A DNA stretch of 40,684 nucleotides, from positions 89,061 through 129,744 of the forward strand of contig JARGFT010000006.1 in assembly GCA_029210645.1 (NCBI GenBank), written 5' to 3'. Source of the stretch: Anaerosomatales bacterium. GTDB lineage: Bacteria; Actinomycetota; Coriobacteriia; Anaerosomatales; SLCP01. Shown here piece by piece: positions 8,376 through 17,300 of this stretch (its first letter is position 1; each line of letters opens with the position of its first letter). Below the pieces are notes generated by a model. The model worked only from the letters and a program-made list of their open reading frames with translations. It ran no database searches and was not told the DNA's origin. The position numbers and the translations under genes were made by a program.

Positions 8376-8394
8376 GTGCAGCACCTAAGTAGTC

Positions 8395-8739
8395 CTAGTA
8401 GGACTTCTCCTTGAGGCGAGCGGATTTGCCGACCTTGTCACGCAGGTAGTAGAGCTTGGAGCGGCGTACCTTGCCCCGGCCGGTGACCTCGATCTTCACG
8501 ATCTTGGGCGAGTGCACCGGAAAGGTGCGCTCCACACCTACCGCGAACGAGATCTTGCGTACGGTGAAGGTCTCGCGATTGCTGGCTCCGTGGCGGCGGA
8601 TGACACGCCCCTCGAATACCTGGACGCGCTCTCGGCTTCCCTCGACGACACGGTAGTGAACCTTGATGTTGTCGCCGACCTCGAAGGCCGGAAGATCGTC
8701 GCGGATCTGCTGCTGTTCGATGGCTCGAATGGTGTCCAT
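8395..8739 (-). CDS. rplS: 50S ribosomal protein L19
   Basis: L19 sits at the interface of the ribosomal subunits. The 114-residue product starts [19 protein letters not shown] and has the family signature [16 protein letters not shown], then [10 protein letters not shown] and [13 protein letters not shown]. The end, [20 protein letters not shown], is typical. The frame is open further upstream to 9021, but that extension overlaps lepB. ATG at 8739 has AAGGA at proper distance and gives the standard length. Its own promoter candidate lies just upstream, and a strong hairpin follows the stop, so it may also form a separate transcript. Confidence 0.97.
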   Translation of the reverse strand: MDTIRAIEQQQIRDDLPAFEVGDNIKVHYRVVEGSRERVQVFEGRVIRRHGASNRETFTVRKISFAVGVERTFPVHSPKIVKIEVTGRGKVRRSKLYYLRDKVGKSARLKEKSY

Positions 8740-8792
8740 GAGTGTCCTTGGTCGTCCTACAACGGTCAGGCGCCGTTCAGGCGCAAGGCGAA

Positions 8793-8822
8793 AGTATAGA
8801 CCACCCACGCGGCGCGATGCAA
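8793..8822 (-). promoter_or_regulatory. Candidate promoter for rplS
   Basis: The minus strand reads TTGCAT (8817-8822), an 18-base spacer, then TATACT (8793-8798). The -10 matches consensus at five of six positions; the -35 is weak. It lies in the 103-base gap between lepB and rplS, giving a leader of about 47 bases. That leader contains a short AACGG/CCGTT hairpin. Confidence 0.5.
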
Positions 8823-8842
8823 ACCCGAACGGGAGAGAGTCT

Positions 8843-9427
8843 CTAACGTAGAGCGGAGATGCGTGCGATCGGCCAGTAGATAGAGAATGCCCTGCCCCTG
8901 ACGAGTGATTCGTTGATGGGTCCCATGAAGCGACTGTCGCCCGAGTTGGGACGGTTGTCGCCCATGAGCCATACTTCGTCGTCGGCGAGCGTGAGCGGAA
9001 GCGGGACGGTTCCCGGGTCACTGACCTTGCCGTGAACGTAGGGCTCGCTCAACGGTTCGCCATCGACGACAACGGCGCCGTCACGTATGTCGACGGTCTG
9101 TCCTCCCGTCGCGATAACGCGCTTGATGAGCTGCGGGTGGCGACCGGTCGGGTCGTCGAAGACCACGATCTCGCCGACGCGTGCCTCCCGGAAGCGGAAC
9201 GAGACCTTCTCGGCAAGGACTCGGTCGTTGGTCATGATGGTCGGCTCCATCGAGCCGGTCGGGATGACGAACGGCTGGATGACGAAGGTCTTGATGCCCT
9301 GGGCAAGCAGGAACGCGAGCGCGATCATGATCGCCGTCTCGAGAAGCCAACGGCCGAAGTGGGTCCCGGAGTCTTCCTGCGTGGATTCGCTCGTCGGTAC
9401 TGGCATGTTCGGCTCAGTCACGGTCAT
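8843..9427 (-). CDS. lepB: Signal peptidase I (first copy)
   Basis: A membrane-anchored serine protease that removes signal peptides from exported proteins. The 194-residue protein has one N-terminal membrane segment at about 31-45 ([15 protein letters not shown]). The catalytic serine is S59 in [10 protein letters not shown] and the general base lysine is K102 in [12 protein letters not shown]. The late box [18 protein letters not shown] is also present. ATG at 9427 is chosen for GAAGGGAGTC just upstream; it overlaps the end of trmD by 14 bases. It closes the rpsP-khpA-rimM-trmD run. A second, different signal peptidase is encoded at 12884-13423. Confidence 0.96.
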   Translation of the reverse strand: MTVTEPNMPVPTSESTQEDSGTHFGRWLLETAIMIALAFLLAQGIKTFVIQPFVIPTGSMEPTIMTNDRVLAEKVSFRFREARVGEIVVFDDPTGRHPQLIKRVIATGGQTVDIRDGAVVVDGEPLSEPYVHGKVSDPGTVPLPLTLADDEVWLMGDNRPNSGDSRFMGPINESLVRGRAFSIYWPIARISALR

Positions 9428-10157
9428 GACTCCCTTCGAGCACGTCATCTACGAGTGCCCGTTCTTCGTCGGACAGATCGGCATGGTCGAGCAGATCAGG
9501 TCGTGTCAGGGCCGTGCGTACCAGCGCCTGCCGGCGACGATACTCGGCAATCCGTGCGTGGTTCCCGCTCAAGAGCACCTCCGGAACGCTCATGTTCTCG
9601 AAGGTTGCAGGACGGGTGTACTGAGGATACTCGAGAAGTCCCTCGGAAAACGACTCATCCGCTGTGGATTCTTCGTGACCGAGCACGCCGGGCAGGAGCC
9701 GCGTCACCGCATCGATGACGACCATCGCCGGCAGCTCCCCTCCCGTCAGAACGTAGTCACCGATCGAGAGCAGAAGGTCGGCCAGTTCGAAAACACGTTC
9801 GTCGAAGCCCTCGTAGCGCCCGCAGACGAAGATTATCCGCTCGGCGGCCGACAGGTCGTGGGCAGCTTGTTGCGTGAACCGGTCACCGCCCGGCGTCAGG
9901 AACGTGACGATCGCCGTCCCCGGCCCGAGGTCCTGGACGGCTCGGACGGCCCTGAAGAGAGGCTCGGGCCGCATGACCATCCCCGGTCCACCACCATAAG
10001 GGTAGTCGTCGGTGGTTCGATGGCGGTCCTCGGTGAACTCCCTCAGATCGTGAACGCGCAGCTCAAGGATGCCGCGCTCGCGTGCCAACCCGACCATCGA
10101 GGCCGACATGGGGCCCTCGAACATCTCCGGGAAGATCGTGATGACGTCGACGATCAC
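9414..10157 (-). CDS. trmD: tRNA (guanine-N1)-methyltransferase TrmD
   Basis: Makes m1G37 next to the anticodon using S-adenosylmethionine and so prevents +1 frameshifting. It is a SPOUT-class knotted enzyme of 247 residues. Motifs seen: MIVDVITIFPEMF, DDYPYGGGPGMVMRPEP, VCGRYEGFDERV, and the knot SIGDYVLTGGELPAMVVIDA. The start is GTG at 10157, overlapping the rimM stop as GTGA (10154-10157), so it is translationally coupled. The order rpsP-khpA-rimM-trmD is one of the most conserved bacterial gene runs. Confidence 0.98.
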   Translation of the reverse strand: MIVDVITIFPEMFEGPMSASMVGLARERGILELRVHDLREFTEDRHRTTDDYPYGGGPGMVMRPEPLFRAVRAVQDLGPGTAIVTFLTPGGDRFTQQAAHDLSAAERIIFVCGRYEGFDERVFELADLLLSIGDYVLTGGELPAMVVIDAVTRLLPGVLGHEESTADESFSEGLLEYPQYTRPATFENMSVPEVLLSGNHARIAEYRRRQALVRTALTRPDLLDHADLSDEERALVDDVLEGSHDRD

Positions 10158-10684
10158 CCGCGGTCACCGTCCTCTTCGATGAGCCCCGGGAGGAGTCGCA
10201 CCGTCGCAGTCCTCTTTTCGTTGTCGATCCCGAGCACCACATCGTCGATCACCGGTACGAGCACCTCCCCGTAGGGGCCCTCGGCGAGTACCCACACGTC
10301 GTTCGCGCCGGTACGTATGACGTCGACGACGGTCCCGACAGAACCGCGCTCCGTGTCGGTGACCTTAAGGCCGATGTCGTCCTCCGGGACCTCGCTCCAA
10401 CCCTCGGGCAGATCTTCGGGGCGTGCAACGAGCGTCCGGCCCCGAAGCAGCTCCGCGTCGGCGCGGTTCGAGAAGCCGCTTAGCTTGACTAGCGGACCCT
10501 TGGGTCCGGGCCTCACCGACTCGACCACAGACTGGAGGGGTCCGGCGGGAGGCGGGACGACCCAGACCGGGAGGTTCACGGGAATGGAGAAGGGAGGATC
10601 GGCGGCGACCGCCACCGAGACCTCCCCGTTCAAACCGTGGACCTTCACGATACGCCCCACCGGGACGAAGGGCGCATCATTCAT
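10154..10684 (-). CDS. rimM: Ribosome maturation factor RimM
   Basis: Binds S19 and helps mature the head of the 30S subunit. The 176-residue protein has the N-terminal barrel (VGRIVKVHGLNGEVSV), the RGRTLVARPEDLP segment, and the C-terminal PRC barrel (DIGLKVTDTERGSVGTVVDV, EVLVPVIDDVVLGID). ATG at 10684 follows khpA by five bases. It is full length with no odd features and is coupled to trmD. Confidence 0.96.
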   Translation of the reverse strand: MNDAPFVPVGRIVKVHGLNGEVSVAVAADPPFSIPVNLPVWVVPPPAGPLQSVVESVRPGPKGPLVKLSGFSNRADAELLRGRTLVARPEDLPEGWSEVPEDDIGLKVTDTERGSVGTVVDVIRTGANDVWVLAEGPYGEVLVPVIDDVVLGIDNEKRTATVRLLPGLIEEDGDRG

Positions 10685-10689
10685 GGCGC

Positions 10690-10938
10690 CTACCCGAGCA
10701 CCTCCACGTCTACGTGCTCGCCTGTGGTGCCCGCAGATGCGCGCGCGAGCGTGCGGATCGCCTTGATGATCCTGCCCTGTCGGCCAATCACCTTGCCGAC
10801 ATCATCCGGATGGAGCGAGACCTCGTAGGCGATCGAATCGCCAGACACTCGCTTGGCGATGTCGACCGAGTCCGGGTTCTCGACAAGCGAGGTGATGAGG
10901 AAGCGAACGAGGGTTTCCGTATCGGCAGACGGTGTCAT
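10690..10938 (-). CDS. khpA: KH-domain RNA-binding protein KhpA
   Basis: A single KH domain of 82 residues with the GxxG RNA-binding loop in DDVGKVIGRQGRIIKAIR. KhpA-type proteins bind RNA, usually as a dimer or with KhpB, and affect cell division and elongation in Gram-positives. The partner khpB is not in the window. It lies between rpsP and rimM, its standard site. The gap to rpsP is five bases, so it is surely cotranscribed. Confidence 0.95.
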   Translation of the reverse strand: MTPSADTETLVRFLITSLVENPDSVDIAKRVSGDSIAYEVSLHPDDVGKVIGRQGRIIKAIRTLARASAGTTGEHVDVEVLG

Positions 10939-10944
10939 CTCGCG

Positions 10945-11355
10945 CTACTCGGCAGCCTCGGCCGACTCCTCGGTGGAAGCCGCCTCGGCCTCCTCAGCGG
11001 GAGCTTCCTCGGCTGCGGGCTCCTCGGCGGGGGCAGCAGCTGCCTCAGCGGCTGCCTCGGCCTTGGCCTGCGCCTTCTTGGAGAGCTTCGGACCTTTGGC
11101 TGGCGCAGCCGTCTCGGGGTTCTTAGCGATCTCGTAGAGCTTGGCGACGGTTTCGCTCATCTGAGCGCCCTTTCCAAGCCACTCGTCCGCACGCGCGATG
11201 TCGAGCTCGATGTAGCTCGGCTCAACGCGCGGGTTGTAGCGACCGAGGATCTCGATGAAGCGGCCGTCACGCGGGGAACGCGAATCAGCAGCGACGATGC
11301 GGTAGAAGGGAGTCTTCTTCGCGCCGGCGCGAGCAAGACGGATCTTGACTGCCAA
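10945..11355 (-). CDS. rpsP: 30S ribosomal protein S16 with Ala/Glu-rich tail
   Basis: S16 is an early-assembly protein of the small subunit. The core begins [20 protein letters not shown] and includes [19 protein letters not shown]. After about residue 78 comes a Lys-rich linker ([13 protein letters not shown]) and a tail made almost only of Ala, Glu and Pro. The total is 136 residues against about 80-90 for the minimal form. No ATG fits: the TTG at 11355 lies seven bases after GGAGGTGAACTC and starts exactly at the family N-terminus. It is first in the rpsP-trmD run, behind a strong promoter. Confidence 0.95.
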   Translation of the reverse strand: MAVKIRLARAGAKKTPFYRIVAADSRSPRDGRFIEILGRYNPRVEPSYIELDIARADEWLGKGAQMSETVAKLYEIAKNPETAAPAKGPKLSKKAQAKAEAAAEAAAAPAEEPAAEEAPAEEAEAASTEESAEAAE

Positions 11356-11413
11356 GAGTTCACCTCCGGGTAAGGTGGCCTGATGCGGCCACGCGCACGC
11401 AAAACGATTGCCC

Positions 11414-11443
11414 ATGATACGCCATACCCCCCGTAGGGGTCAA
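11414..11443 (-). promoter_or_regulatory. Near-consensus sigma-A promoter for rpsP operon
   Basis: The minus strand has TTGACC (11438-11443), an 18-base spacer and TATCAT (11414-11419). Each hexamer matches consensus at five of six positions. It lies in the 125-base gap between ffh and rpsP, so transcription of rpsP-khpA-rimM-trmD-lepB can start independently of the upstream rnc-smc-ftsY-ffh run. The predicted leader is about 50 bases. Confidence 0.7.
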
Positions 11444-11480
11444 AACACTGTTCCCGGGGCCGAATCCGCGCCCGGTGCGC

Positions 11481-12836
11481 TCAGAACGGGGGCTGCATGC
11501 CGCCCGGTAGCCTGAACGTGCCACGCCTCCCCTTGCCTCCGCCCCTCGCCTGGAACTGCTTCATGAGTTTCTTGGCGGCCTGGAACTGCTTGACCAGCTG
11601 GTTGACGTCGTAAACGGTCACTCCCGCACCACGGGCGATGCGCTCGCGCCGGGACCCGTTCAGCAGCTTCGGGTTCGCCCGCTCCTTCGCCGTCATCGAC
11701 TGTATGATCGCGGCGACCCGGTCCATCTGGCGCTCGTCCACCTCGGCCCCGTCGAGTTCCCTGGTGAGCTGGCCGGCACCCGGGAGCATCTTGAGCACGC
11801 TGCCGATGCCGCCCATCTTCTTGACCTGGCGAAGCTGGTTCAGGAAATCATCGAAGGTGAACTCGGCGCGCCTGAGGCGCTCCTCCATCTCCTCGGCCAT
11901 CTCCGTGTCGGCAGTCTCGGCCGCCTTCTCGATGAGGGAGACGACATCCCCCATGCCGAGGATGCGCTTGGCCATCCGGTCGGGATGGAACGGCTCAAGC
12001 GCGTCGAGTTTCTCCCCCACGCCGGCGAACATGATCGGCTTGCCGGTGACATGCTTGACCGACAGTGCCGCGCCACCCCGGGCATCGCCGTCGAGCTTGG
12101 TGACGATCACCGCATCGAAGTCGACGCGCTCCGAGAAGGCCTGTGCCGCCGTCACGGCATCCTGACCGGTCATCGCATCGACGACCATCAGGATCTGATC
12201 GGGCCGGACCGCATCTTTGATCCGGGCGGCCTCGGTCATCATCTCCTCGTCGACGTGCAGGCGGCCTGCGGTGTCGATGATGACGACGTCACGCATCTGG
12301 GCGACGGCTTCCTTGACGCCTGCCCGGGCGATCTCGACGGGGTCCGAGGACTCGCCCCGGTAGACCGGGATATCGAGTTCCCGGCCGAGAGCTTCGAGCT
12401 GATCGATCGCGGCAGGCCGGTAGACGTCGCCGGCGACCAGAAGCGGGCGCTTGCCCTGCTTGCGCAGGATGTTAGCGAGCTTCGCGCTCGCGGTGGTCTT
12501 CCCCGAGCCCTGCAAGCCGACGAGCATGACCGTACCGGGGATCCGCCCGGTGAACACGAGGCGTGCATCGGTCCCCCCGAGAAGCTCGGTCAACTCCTCC
12601 ATAACGATGCGTATCACCATCTGACCGGGGGTGAGACTCTTGGCCACGTCAGCGCCGACGGCGCGTTCGCGGACCCGGGCGACGAACTCCTTGACGACCC
12701 GGAAGTTGACGTCGGCCTCGAGCAGCGCAAGCCGGATCTCCCGCATCGCGGCGTCAACGTCGGCTTCGGACAGTCGTCCCTTGCCGGTCAGGCCGGCGAA
12801 GACCGACTGCAGTCGTTGCGACAGGTTCTCGAACAT
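11481..12836 (-). CDS. ffh: Signal recognition particle GTPase Ffh
   Basis: The protein part of SRP; it binds signal sequences and 4.5S RNA and docks with FtsY. The 451-residue protein has the N domain (1-90), and the G domain with GLQGSGKTTASAKLA (107-121), DTAGRLHVDEEMM and TKLDGDARGGAAL. The M domain from about 300 contains KKMGGIGSVLKMLPG and the RNA-binding GSRRERIARGAG. It ends GGMQPPF. ATG at 12836 has AGGAG seven bases upstream. It is adjacent to a signal peptidase and ftsY, so targeting and processing genes are grouped. Confidence 0.98.
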   Translation of the reverse strand: MFENLSQRLQSVFAGLTGKGRLSEADVDAAMREIRLALLEADVNFRVVKEFVARVRERAVGADVAKSLTPGQMVIRIVMEELTELLGGTDARLVFTGRIPGTVMLVGLQGSGKTTASAKLANILRKQGKRPLLVAGDVYRPAAIDQLEALGRELDIPVYRGESSDPVEIARAGVKEAVAQMRDVVIIDTAGRLHVDEEMMTEAARIKDAVRPDQILMVVDAMTGQDAVTAAQAFSERVDFDAVIVTKLDGDARGGAALSVKHVTGKPIMFAGVGEKLDALEPFHPDRMAKRILGMGDVVSLIEKAAETADTEMAEEMEERLRRAEFTFDDFLNQLRQVKKMGGIGSVLKMLPGAGQLTRELDGAEVDERQMDRVAAIIQSMTAKERANPKLLNGSRRERIARGAGVTVYDVNQLVKQFQAAKKLMKQFQARGGGKGRRGTFRLPGGMQPPF

Positions 12837-12883
12837 GTACGGGCTCCTCTCGAGTCCGTCGAGGCTAGTGTGGGAAGACGGCG

Positions 12884-13423
12884 TCAGTCAACCATACCGA
12901 TGCGCGTGACGGGTGTGTAGCGGAACACGAGTCTTCCGGAGATGGCTGACAGCGGCACCGGACCGAAGAAGCGGCTATCGAGCGAGACCGGGCGGTTGTC
13001 CCCCAGAACGTAGACGTGTCCTTCCGGGACGACGATCTCGGCGTCGGAGCGGTCGCTGTCGGAGACGAGCACATCCGCGTCGAGTTCATGCTCGATCCCG
13101 TTCAGGATCACGCGTCCGGATTCGATACGGACCGTGTCGCCCGGAACCGCCACTACCCGTTTGATCAGCTGACGGCCGAGCCGGTCGCGCGGGCCGAAGT
13201 CCTCGATGTGGACGACATCACCGTGTAAGGGTTCACCGTAGCCGCGGGTCACGAGTACGCGGTCCCAGTGTTGAAGCCCGGGCAGCATCGAGTCGCCGTC
13301 GACGCGCAGGGGCGCGTACACGATCCAGAAGACCGCCACCAGCAGCGCGAGCACGATGACGAGAGGGGCCACCAGTCTGCGTGCGATGCGGTCTCCGCGA
13401 CCCGGCGGACCGAACACCGTCAC
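12884..13423 (-). CDS. lepB: Signal peptidase I (second copy)
   Basis: A second membrane serine protease for signal peptides, 179 residues. There is one membrane segment at about 17-36 (LVAPLVIVLALLVAVFWIVY). The catalytic serine is S45 in VDGDSMLPGL and the lysine is K88 in QLIKRVVAVPGD. The GDNRPVSLDSRFFGPV box is intact. The frame is open upstream inside ftsY, but the GTG at 13423, right after the ftsY TAG, gives a normal protein. It differs clearly from the copy at 8843-9427 in the periplasmic insert (ESGRVILNGIEHELDAD), so this is not a recent duplication. Placement between ftsY and ffh ties it to the SRP route. Confidence 0.93.
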   Translation of the reverse strand: MTVFGPPGRGDRIARRLVAPLVIVLALLVAVFWIVYAPLRVDGDSMLPGLQHWDRVLVTRGYGEPLHGDVVHIEDFGPRDRLGRQLIKRVVAVPGDTVRIESGRVILNGIEHELDADVLVSDSDRSDAEIVVPEGHVYVLGDNRPVSLDSRFFGPVPLSAISGRLVFRYTPVTRIGMVD

Positions 13424-13424
13424 G

Positions 13425-14339
13425 CTAGCCCCGTCCGACGAGGGCACGTGCGAACTCCCCGGGAACGAACGGCTTGAGGTCGTCTGCTGACTCGCCGACA
13501 CCGATCCGCACGATCGGCACGCCGAGTTCCCGCACGACCGCCACGGCGATTCCGCCCTTGGCGGTCCCGTCGAGCTTCGTGAGTACGAGTCCATCGAGGT
13601 CGAGCGCCGCGTGGAACTCGCGAGCCTGCGAAAGGCCATTCTGACCCGTGGTGGCATCCATCACGAGCAGGCTCCTGATGGGCGCGTCGCTTTCACGCTT
13701 CGCGATGCGCTGGACCTTCTGGAGCTCGCGCATGAGGTCTGCCGAAGTGTGGAGGCGACCGGCCGTGTCGATCAGTGTCAGGTCCGGGCGGGTCTCGTTG
13801 GCACGCTTGACCGTGTCGAAGGTCACGGCCGCAGGATCCGCTCCGCGCTCTCGGCGCACGACGGGCACGCCTGCTCTCTCCGCCCAGATGTCGAGCTGTT
13901 CGGCTCCGGCGGCCCTGTATGTGTCGCCGGAGCCGAGGAGCACGCTCCTCCCTGCGCGAACGGCCTCGGTCGCGATCTTGCCGACGGTGGTGGTCTTCCC
14001 CGTTCCATTGACCCCGACGACCAGGACCACGACCGGGCCCTCGGCGAGGAGGTCGAGAGTGCCGGAATCGAACTCCCGGGCCAGCTCCCCGGCAACGTGA
14101 TCGAGAACCGCCTCGGCGTCGGGAAGCGCCTGACGGGCTGCGCTGTCACGAAGGCGATCGACGATATCGGTCACCGCAGTAGCCCCGATGTCGGCTGCGA
14201 CCAGCGTGTCCTCGAGGTCCTCCCAGAACTCGTCGTCGAGGTCCGGGCCCTTGCGCAGAAGGACGTTGAGCTGGCCCTCCAGCCGCTCGCGGCTCTTGGT
14301 CAGTCCCTCCGAAACGCGTCTATACCAGGGCGTGGCCAT
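13425..14339 (-). CDS. ftsY: SRP receptor GTPase FtsY
   Basis: The membrane-associated receptor that accepts ribosome-SRP complexes. The 304-residue protein has the NG domain only: an N domain of about 95 residues, then GVNGTGKTTTVGKIA (109-123), DTAGRLHTSADLM and TKLDGTAKGGIAVAV. The acidic A domain of the E. coli protein is missing, as is usual in short Gram-positive FtsY. ATG at 14339 overlaps the end of smc by 20 bases. The smc-ftsY pair is conserved across Gram-positive bacteria. Confidence 0.97.
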   Translation of the reverse strand: MATPWYRRVSEGLTKSRERLEGQLNVLLRKGPDLDDEFWEDLEDTLVAADIGATAVTDIVDRLRDSAARQALPDAEAVLDHVAGELAREFDSGTLDLLAEGPVVVLVVGVNGTGKTTTVGKIATEAVRAGRSVLLGSGDTYRAAGAEQLDIWAERAGVPVVRRERGADPAAVTFDTVKRANETRPDLTLIDTAGRLHTSADLMRELQKVQRIAKRESDAPIRSLLVMDATTGQNGLSQAREFHAALDLDGLVLTKLDGTAKGGIAVAVVRELGVPIVRIGVGESADDLKPFVPGEFARALVGRG

Positions 14340-17300
14340 CTGCGGCCTCCTCGGCGACGTCGCGGTCGAGTTTCTGGCTCACTACCTTGCTCACGCCATC
14401 GGCCTGCATCGAGACGCCGTAGAGCACATCAGCCATCTCCATGGTGCGTCGCTGGTGAGTGACGATGATGAACTGGGTGTGGGTGCGCATGGTATCGGTG
14501 AACGCGATGAAGCGTCTGAGGTTGGTGTCGTCCAGCGCGGCTTCGACCTCATCGAGGATGTAGAAGGGGCACGGGCGAGTGCGATAGACGGCGAACAGGA
14601 GCGCGAGTGCCGTCAATGACTTCTCCCCGCCGCTCATCAGCGACATCTTGGAGAGCTTCTTACCCCGGGGTTGGGCGATGACCTCAACGCCCGTCGCCTC
14701 GGGGTCGTCGGGCTCAGTGAGCTCCAACGACGAGTGCCCGCCCGGGAAGAGGACGGCGAACACTTCCTGGTAGTGGTTGTTCACCTGTTCGAATGTCTCG
14801 AGGAACCGGTCGCGGATCTTGCGATCGATCGCCGCGACGATCTTCTGCAGCGCCTGGCGGCTGGCGACGAGGTCCTGGATCTGATCGTTCATGAAGTCAC
14901 GGCGCGACTTGAGAGCCTCGAACTCCTGCATGGCGACGGGGTTGACGGGTCCCATGTTCTCGATACGCTTGCGCAACCCATGTGCACGGTCCTCTGCCGA
15001 GCGGCGGTCGTCGAGCGGCTCGTGCTCCAGCGCGCGTTCCAGGGGCACGCCATACTCTTCGACGATGCGCGCCACCGCAGCGTTGACCTGCACCTCGAGC
15101 TGGCCCTTCTCGACGCGGATGTCGCTCATCACCGACGATTGCTCGTCGATCACCGCTTGCATCTCGCGAACACCGTCCTGCGCCTCGTGGATCGTGTTAC
15201 GCAGCGATTCCGAGTCAGCCTGCTCGAAGTGGGCCCGGTCCTTCAGGCGGACCGCCCAGTACTCCGCGCGCTCGAGAAGCGCGGTGTACAGGTCGTGGAC
15301 CGGCTCGATCCTCTCGCGGAGCAGTTCGAGGGCGGCTTCGGTCTGGCCGCTCTGCGCGACGGTACTGGCCAGCTCGGTCAGCTCGGAGGTGATCGAGCCG
15401 ATCTGCCGCTTCAGGTGTACCTCGCGTTCGGACACGGTGGCGACGTCGACCTGACACGCGGAGAGGCGCTCGTTGATCGCCGCCTCGCTCCTGAACCTGG
15501 AGTCACGCTGCTCCCGGGAGGCGGTGGCCTGTTCGTCGAGCTGCTCCAGCTCGATCACAGCCGCCTCGATCTGCTGCTTCATAGAGTCGATACCGGGCGC
15601 GTCCTTCGCGACGCGTGTCTCTATCTCCTCGCGCCTGCTGGCGATGGTGACCGCCTCAGCATCGTGCGAGGTGAGTGCCTGTTCGAGGCGGCCGATATCC
15701 TCACGCAGCGAGTCGTGCTCGCCGGAAAGCTGTGCGATCTTCTGCCCCAGCTCCAATGCATCCTGCTGAGCGGCTACGACCGCCTCCTCGGCTGAGGACG
15801 CGCTTGCTTCCGCATCACCGACGGCGATGTCGAGAGCGGTGACCTCGTCCTCGAGTTCGGTGATGCGCCGCTTGCGGGTCAGCACGCCCGCCCCGTCAGT
15901 CGCTACCACGCGTCCGACGGTGACCTTCCCTCCGGGCCACGCGATAGCGCCGGCAGGTGTGGCGAAGCGTGCACCGGTCGAGTCGGAGCGCAGCGCTTCA
16001 ACGGCTTCCGGGAGCGAGCCGACGACGGAGACATCTCCGAGCAGTGCTGCAAGCGCAGGTTTGAACGTGTCGTCGCACTCCACGAGGTCGATCAGGGGGG
16101 TACCGATGGCAGGCGGGGTGCGTGTGGGCGTCGCGGTGCCGGTGACCGGGATCAACGCGAGTTCACCCTCGCTCTCGGTGGCGGCCTTCTGCGCGATGGC
16201 GGCCGCCGCGTCGACGTCGTCCACGAGTACCGCGAACAGGTCGGTGCCGAGCAGGTGCTCCAGGAGACGCTCGTAGTCGGCGGGGACGCGTATCCGCTCG
16301 GCGAGCGGTCCGACGAACCCGGCAAGGTCCCGCTGGCGCGAGAGCGCCCACGCGAGTGCGGGCGAGGCGGACTCGAAAGCCCGGTCGACCTCGCCGAGGG
16401 CGCGGACCTCGGCCTGGGCAGAGGTCAGCCGCTCGCGGACCTCGGCCAGCTCCTTGCGACGGGAGGCGAGTACGCGCACCCGCTTATCGACATCACTGTC
16501 GGCAAGCGTGCGGAGTTTGCGGGTCCTGGCGAGATCTGCCTCGAGCTGCTCGAGGCGCGTCCTGCGGCTGGAGAGCGTGGATGCCACGGTCTGCCGCTGC
16601 TCGCCGAGGGTGAGAAGACGCTCGGCGAGCAGGTCGACCTCGAGACGGTATGCGGAGACCGACTGTTCGAGAACGGCGACCTCCATGCGCAGGTCGTCGG
16701 CGGCCTTGCGCTTGCGGAGGATCTCTCCGGTGATCTGTGCGAGGGCCTCGTCTGCCGCCATGCGCTCCTTCTTGGTGGCCTCAGTCTCCCGCCTGAGCTC
16801 GCCGAGCTGGGAGTAGAGGGCACCGAGCCGCGCATCGGTCTCGACGCGCTCCCCGGTGAGGCGCTCGAGCTCGATCGAGCGGGACTCCGAGCGAGTCTGC
16901 GCCTGGTAGAGCTTGGCCCGCAGGTCGCTCAGCCGCTCGATGAGGTTCTTGCCCTTCTCCTCGAGGAGGAGCAGGCCGGAGTTGATCCGTTCGAGGATCG
17001 ACTGCAGCCGGCGGCGTTGCTCGGACAGGTCGCCGACGAAGAGCCCCTTCTCCTCGAGAAGCGCCTGGAACGTCGAGAGCTCCCGCTCCTTCTCGGCAAG
17101 GCGGTAGCGCGTCAGTTCGATCTCAGCGTCCTGCTCCTTCTCGCGCTTGCCGAGAACCTCCCACGTCTTCTGCAGCTGGCGCAGGTCATCGACGGCGAGG
17201 GCCGTCTCGACCGAGACCAGTTCCTCGCGTATCTCGGCGTGCTGAGAAGCGCGAGAGGCCTGACGTTGCAGGGGGCGGAGCTGACGGTCGATCTCGGCAC

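Noticed and set aside
9087-10274. A 395-codon plus-strand open frame across lepB and trmD.
   Set aside because: It crosses two well-supported minus-strand genes and a gene boundary, with no recognisable motif.
13424-13657. An N-terminal extension of the second signal peptidase inside ftsY.
   Set aside because: Ser/Arg-rich out-of-frame reading of ftsY; the GTG right after the ftsY stop gives a normal protein.
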